DNA of 7,502 nucleotides from the NCBI GenBank assembly GCA_905210845.1, contig CAJLYG010000158.1, forward strand, positions 1 to 7,502. Reading direction: 5' to 3'. Below the pieces are notes generated by a model. It was not told the DNA's origin and ran no database searches. It saw only the letters and a program-made list of their open reading frames with translations. Source of the DNA: an uncultured Prevotella sp. GTDB taxonomy: Bacteria > Bacteroidota > Bacteroidia > Bacteroidales > Bacteroidaceae. Each line of letters begins with the position of its first letter. Position 1 is the stretch's first letter. This document shows, in pieces, positions 6,068 to 7,502 of this stretch. Both the position numbers and the translations under genes were made by a program.

Positions 6068-7502
6068 TTAGAACTTAACATTGAGACCGAAAGAGAACAC
6101 GCGTGGTGTCACGAGGTAGTTGTATTGGGTACCATTAAATGTCTGCTGCGGGTTCATGCCTTTCCGAGCCGTGCTCGTAAAGAGATTCTCACAGGTCAGA
6201 GAGAGACCCACGTCCTCAAGGTCTAACTTCTTCACCCATACTTTCGGCAACTTATAGGACAGGTTAATGTTTTTCAGAATGAGGTACCTTGCCGAGGTCA
6301 GGTAGCGCGAAGAGGTCGCGTTATAATAGGTATTGACATCGTAGTTGACCAAAGGCACCTTGCCGCTTCAGATAGCACTTTCCTCCGTGGCGTCATTGAT
6401 GGTCCATGCACCGAGGATATCTTTATGGAAGCTACTGGGCGAAGAGCCTGCCGACATCAGGGAACTGTAGTTGTAATCGAGTACCTTGCCGCCGATCTGG
6501 TAGGTGAAGAGCGTGCTCAGCGTGATATCTCTCCAGGAGACATTGAGGTTGAAACTGCCATAAAACTTAGGAATAGCAGAGCCATGGAATTCCCGTTTCG
6601 CATAATTCGTGGAATAGGAATAGGGCTTGCCATTGATGATCGTGATGAACTCATTCACCTGTGCACTGGTCAGGAGCGTTCCTTTGTAGTTGCCATCGGC
6701 ATCCTGCGACCAGTCACCATACTGTACGCCATCCTTCTCGAAGCGGTAGCTGTTGCCCTGTGCGTCACCATCGTTGAACTTATAGAGAGAGTATCCGTTC
6801 TTGGAGTCAACGCCTTCCCATGTATAGGTATAGAACTCATAGCGCGACTTGCCTTCGACAATGTACTTCGAGCCGTCGATGATACCATTCTTGTTCTGTT
6901 CTGGCAACTTCGTCACTTTATTCTTCACGTGCGTGATATTGGCACCGACATTGACCTTCCAGTTCTTGTCTCTGAAGACATCGACATCAAAGGAAGCCTC
7001 GAAACCGCGGTTGGAGATCGTACCGATATTCCGTGTCACTACCGACTCTGCGGAACTCGATGACGTAGCACCTGATGACAAGGGAAGGTAGACATCAAAG
7101 AGAAGGTCCTTGTTGCGCTTGTCGAAATACTCGATGTTGAAGTTCAAGCGGTTGAAGAGGCGGCTCTCAATACCAATGCCCCATGACTGCCCGGTCTCCC
7201 ATTTCAGGTTGGCATTCGGGAATTGGCTCAGGTAGATGGCTCCCTTGTTTTGGTTTTGCTCAAGGGTATAAAGTGCCTGGGAAGCATAGTAGCCTGCACC
7301 TGCATCGTTACCCACCTCACCGTAGTCGGCACGGAGCTTGAGGTAGTTGACCCACTTCACGTCTTTCATGAAGGCCTCGTTGTAGATATTCCAGTTGGCA
7401 CCTATTGACCAGAAGTTACCCCAACGTGAGTCCTTGTAGAATCGGGATGAACCGTCGCGGCGGAAACTTGCCTCCACGTTGTAACGGTCGTCATAGCCGT
7501 AA
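6068..7502 (-). pseudogene. SusC/RagA family TonB-linked outer-membrane transporter, C-terminal part, with in-frame stop
   Basis: The frame enters from the right edge (first full codon at 7501) and gives 377 codons, then TGA at 6370-6368, then 99 more codons in the same frame to a TAA at 6070-6068. Both parts belong to one SusC beta-barrel. The first contains the family hallmark DRYNVEASFRRDGSSRF with WGNFWSIGANWNIYNEAF, LKLRADYGEVGN, NIEYFDKRNKDLLF and the IPKFYGSFNLNVSWRDITLSTLFTYQIGG strand region. The second contains TSARYLILKNINLSYKLPK and ends in VTPRVFSFGLNVKF, the barrel C-terminus with terminal Phe used for outer-membrane insertion. The signal peptide, plug and first barrel strands are outside the window. 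A stop here would remove the last strands of the barrel, so the truncated protein should not insert. One base change (for example CGA to TGA) or a sequencing error would explain it. The partner SusD follows after 17 bases. Confidence 0.93.
6368..6370 (-). other. In-frame TGA stop inside the SusC gene
   Basis: The codons around it read GCT ATC TGA AGC GGC AAG on the minus strand, and the frame is SusC-like on both sides without any shift. No base has been gained or lost, so this is a point change. TGA is used as a genuine stop at the end of the S9 peptidase gene (1456-1454), so reassignment of TGA is unlikely. Confidence 0.9.

Noticed and set aside
6068..6358. A separate 96-codon gene starting at a GTG after the SusC stop
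   Set aside because: Its sequence is the end of a SusC barrel in the same frame as the upstream part, with no signal peptide. It is a piece of the broken gene.
6368..6370. TGA read as an amino acid (recoded genome or selenocysteine)
   Set aside because: The S9 gene ends in TGA at 1456-1454. Reading through it would run across a strong terminator hairpin into non-homologous sequence. SusC proteins are not known selenoproteins, and I noted no obvious selenocysteine insertion hairpin after the codon.
6425..7063. A 212-codon open frame on the plus strand inside the SusC gene
   Set aside because: It lies wholly antisense to a well-supported SusC barrel, has no promoter or ribosome site, and its translation resembles no known domain. 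It is a by-product of codon bias.
1..7502. tRNA or rRNA genes, CRISPR arrays, prophage or defence genes
   Set aside because: I saw no regularly spaced repeats, no tRNA-like cloverleaf sequence and no protein of those classes.

Overview
The window looks like chromosomal DNA of a Bacteroidales bacterium, most likely Prevotella or a relative. The evidence is a SusC/SusD pair, a second TonB-dependent receptor with a carboxypeptidase-like N-terminal domain, promoters of the Bacteroidetes type (TAnnTTTG at -7), and weak or absent Shine-Dalgarno sites. All recognisable genes lie on the minus strand, so the transcription order runs from right to left.

Right to centre (7502 to 1454): this is an operon-like block. 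It begins with the C-terminal part of a SusC/RagA-type outer-membrane transporter, whose 5' end lies outside the window and which is broken by an in-frame TGA at 6370-6368. A SusD/RagB-type surface lipoprotein (6050-4455) follows after 17 bases. After an 85-base gap holding a hairpin comes a large secreted S9-family serine peptidase (4369-1454). A strong rho-independent terminator at 1425-1389 closes the block. A SusCD pair with an exported peptidase suggests uptake of oligopeptides, as in RagAB, rather than of glycans. No glycoside hydrolase, sulfatase or polysaccharide lyase is visible.

Centre left (1453 to about 452): a 353-base intergenic region carries a good Bacteroidetes promoter and a leader of about 115 bases with a palindrome and repeats. 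It precedes the signal peptide, carboxypeptidase-like domain and start of the plug of a second TonB-dependent receptor. Receptor-like sequence stops abruptly around base 452, in the middle of the plug domain.

Left (about 450 to 1): the sequence past the break is intergenic. It holds a convincing plus-strand promoter (389-419) that points into the broken receptor, and a minus-strand promoter for the first 93 codons of a secreted M16 (insulinase-like) zinc peptidase, which runs off the left edge.

The most notable points are the sharp junction at about 452, where a receptor fragment meets a promoter facing it, and the fact that both TonB-dependent receptors in view are broken by different kinds of lesion. 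A DNA rearrangement (inversion or deletion, as in receptor shuffling in Bacteroidales) and an assembly or sequencing error both remain possible. I did not find a clearly new biological system.
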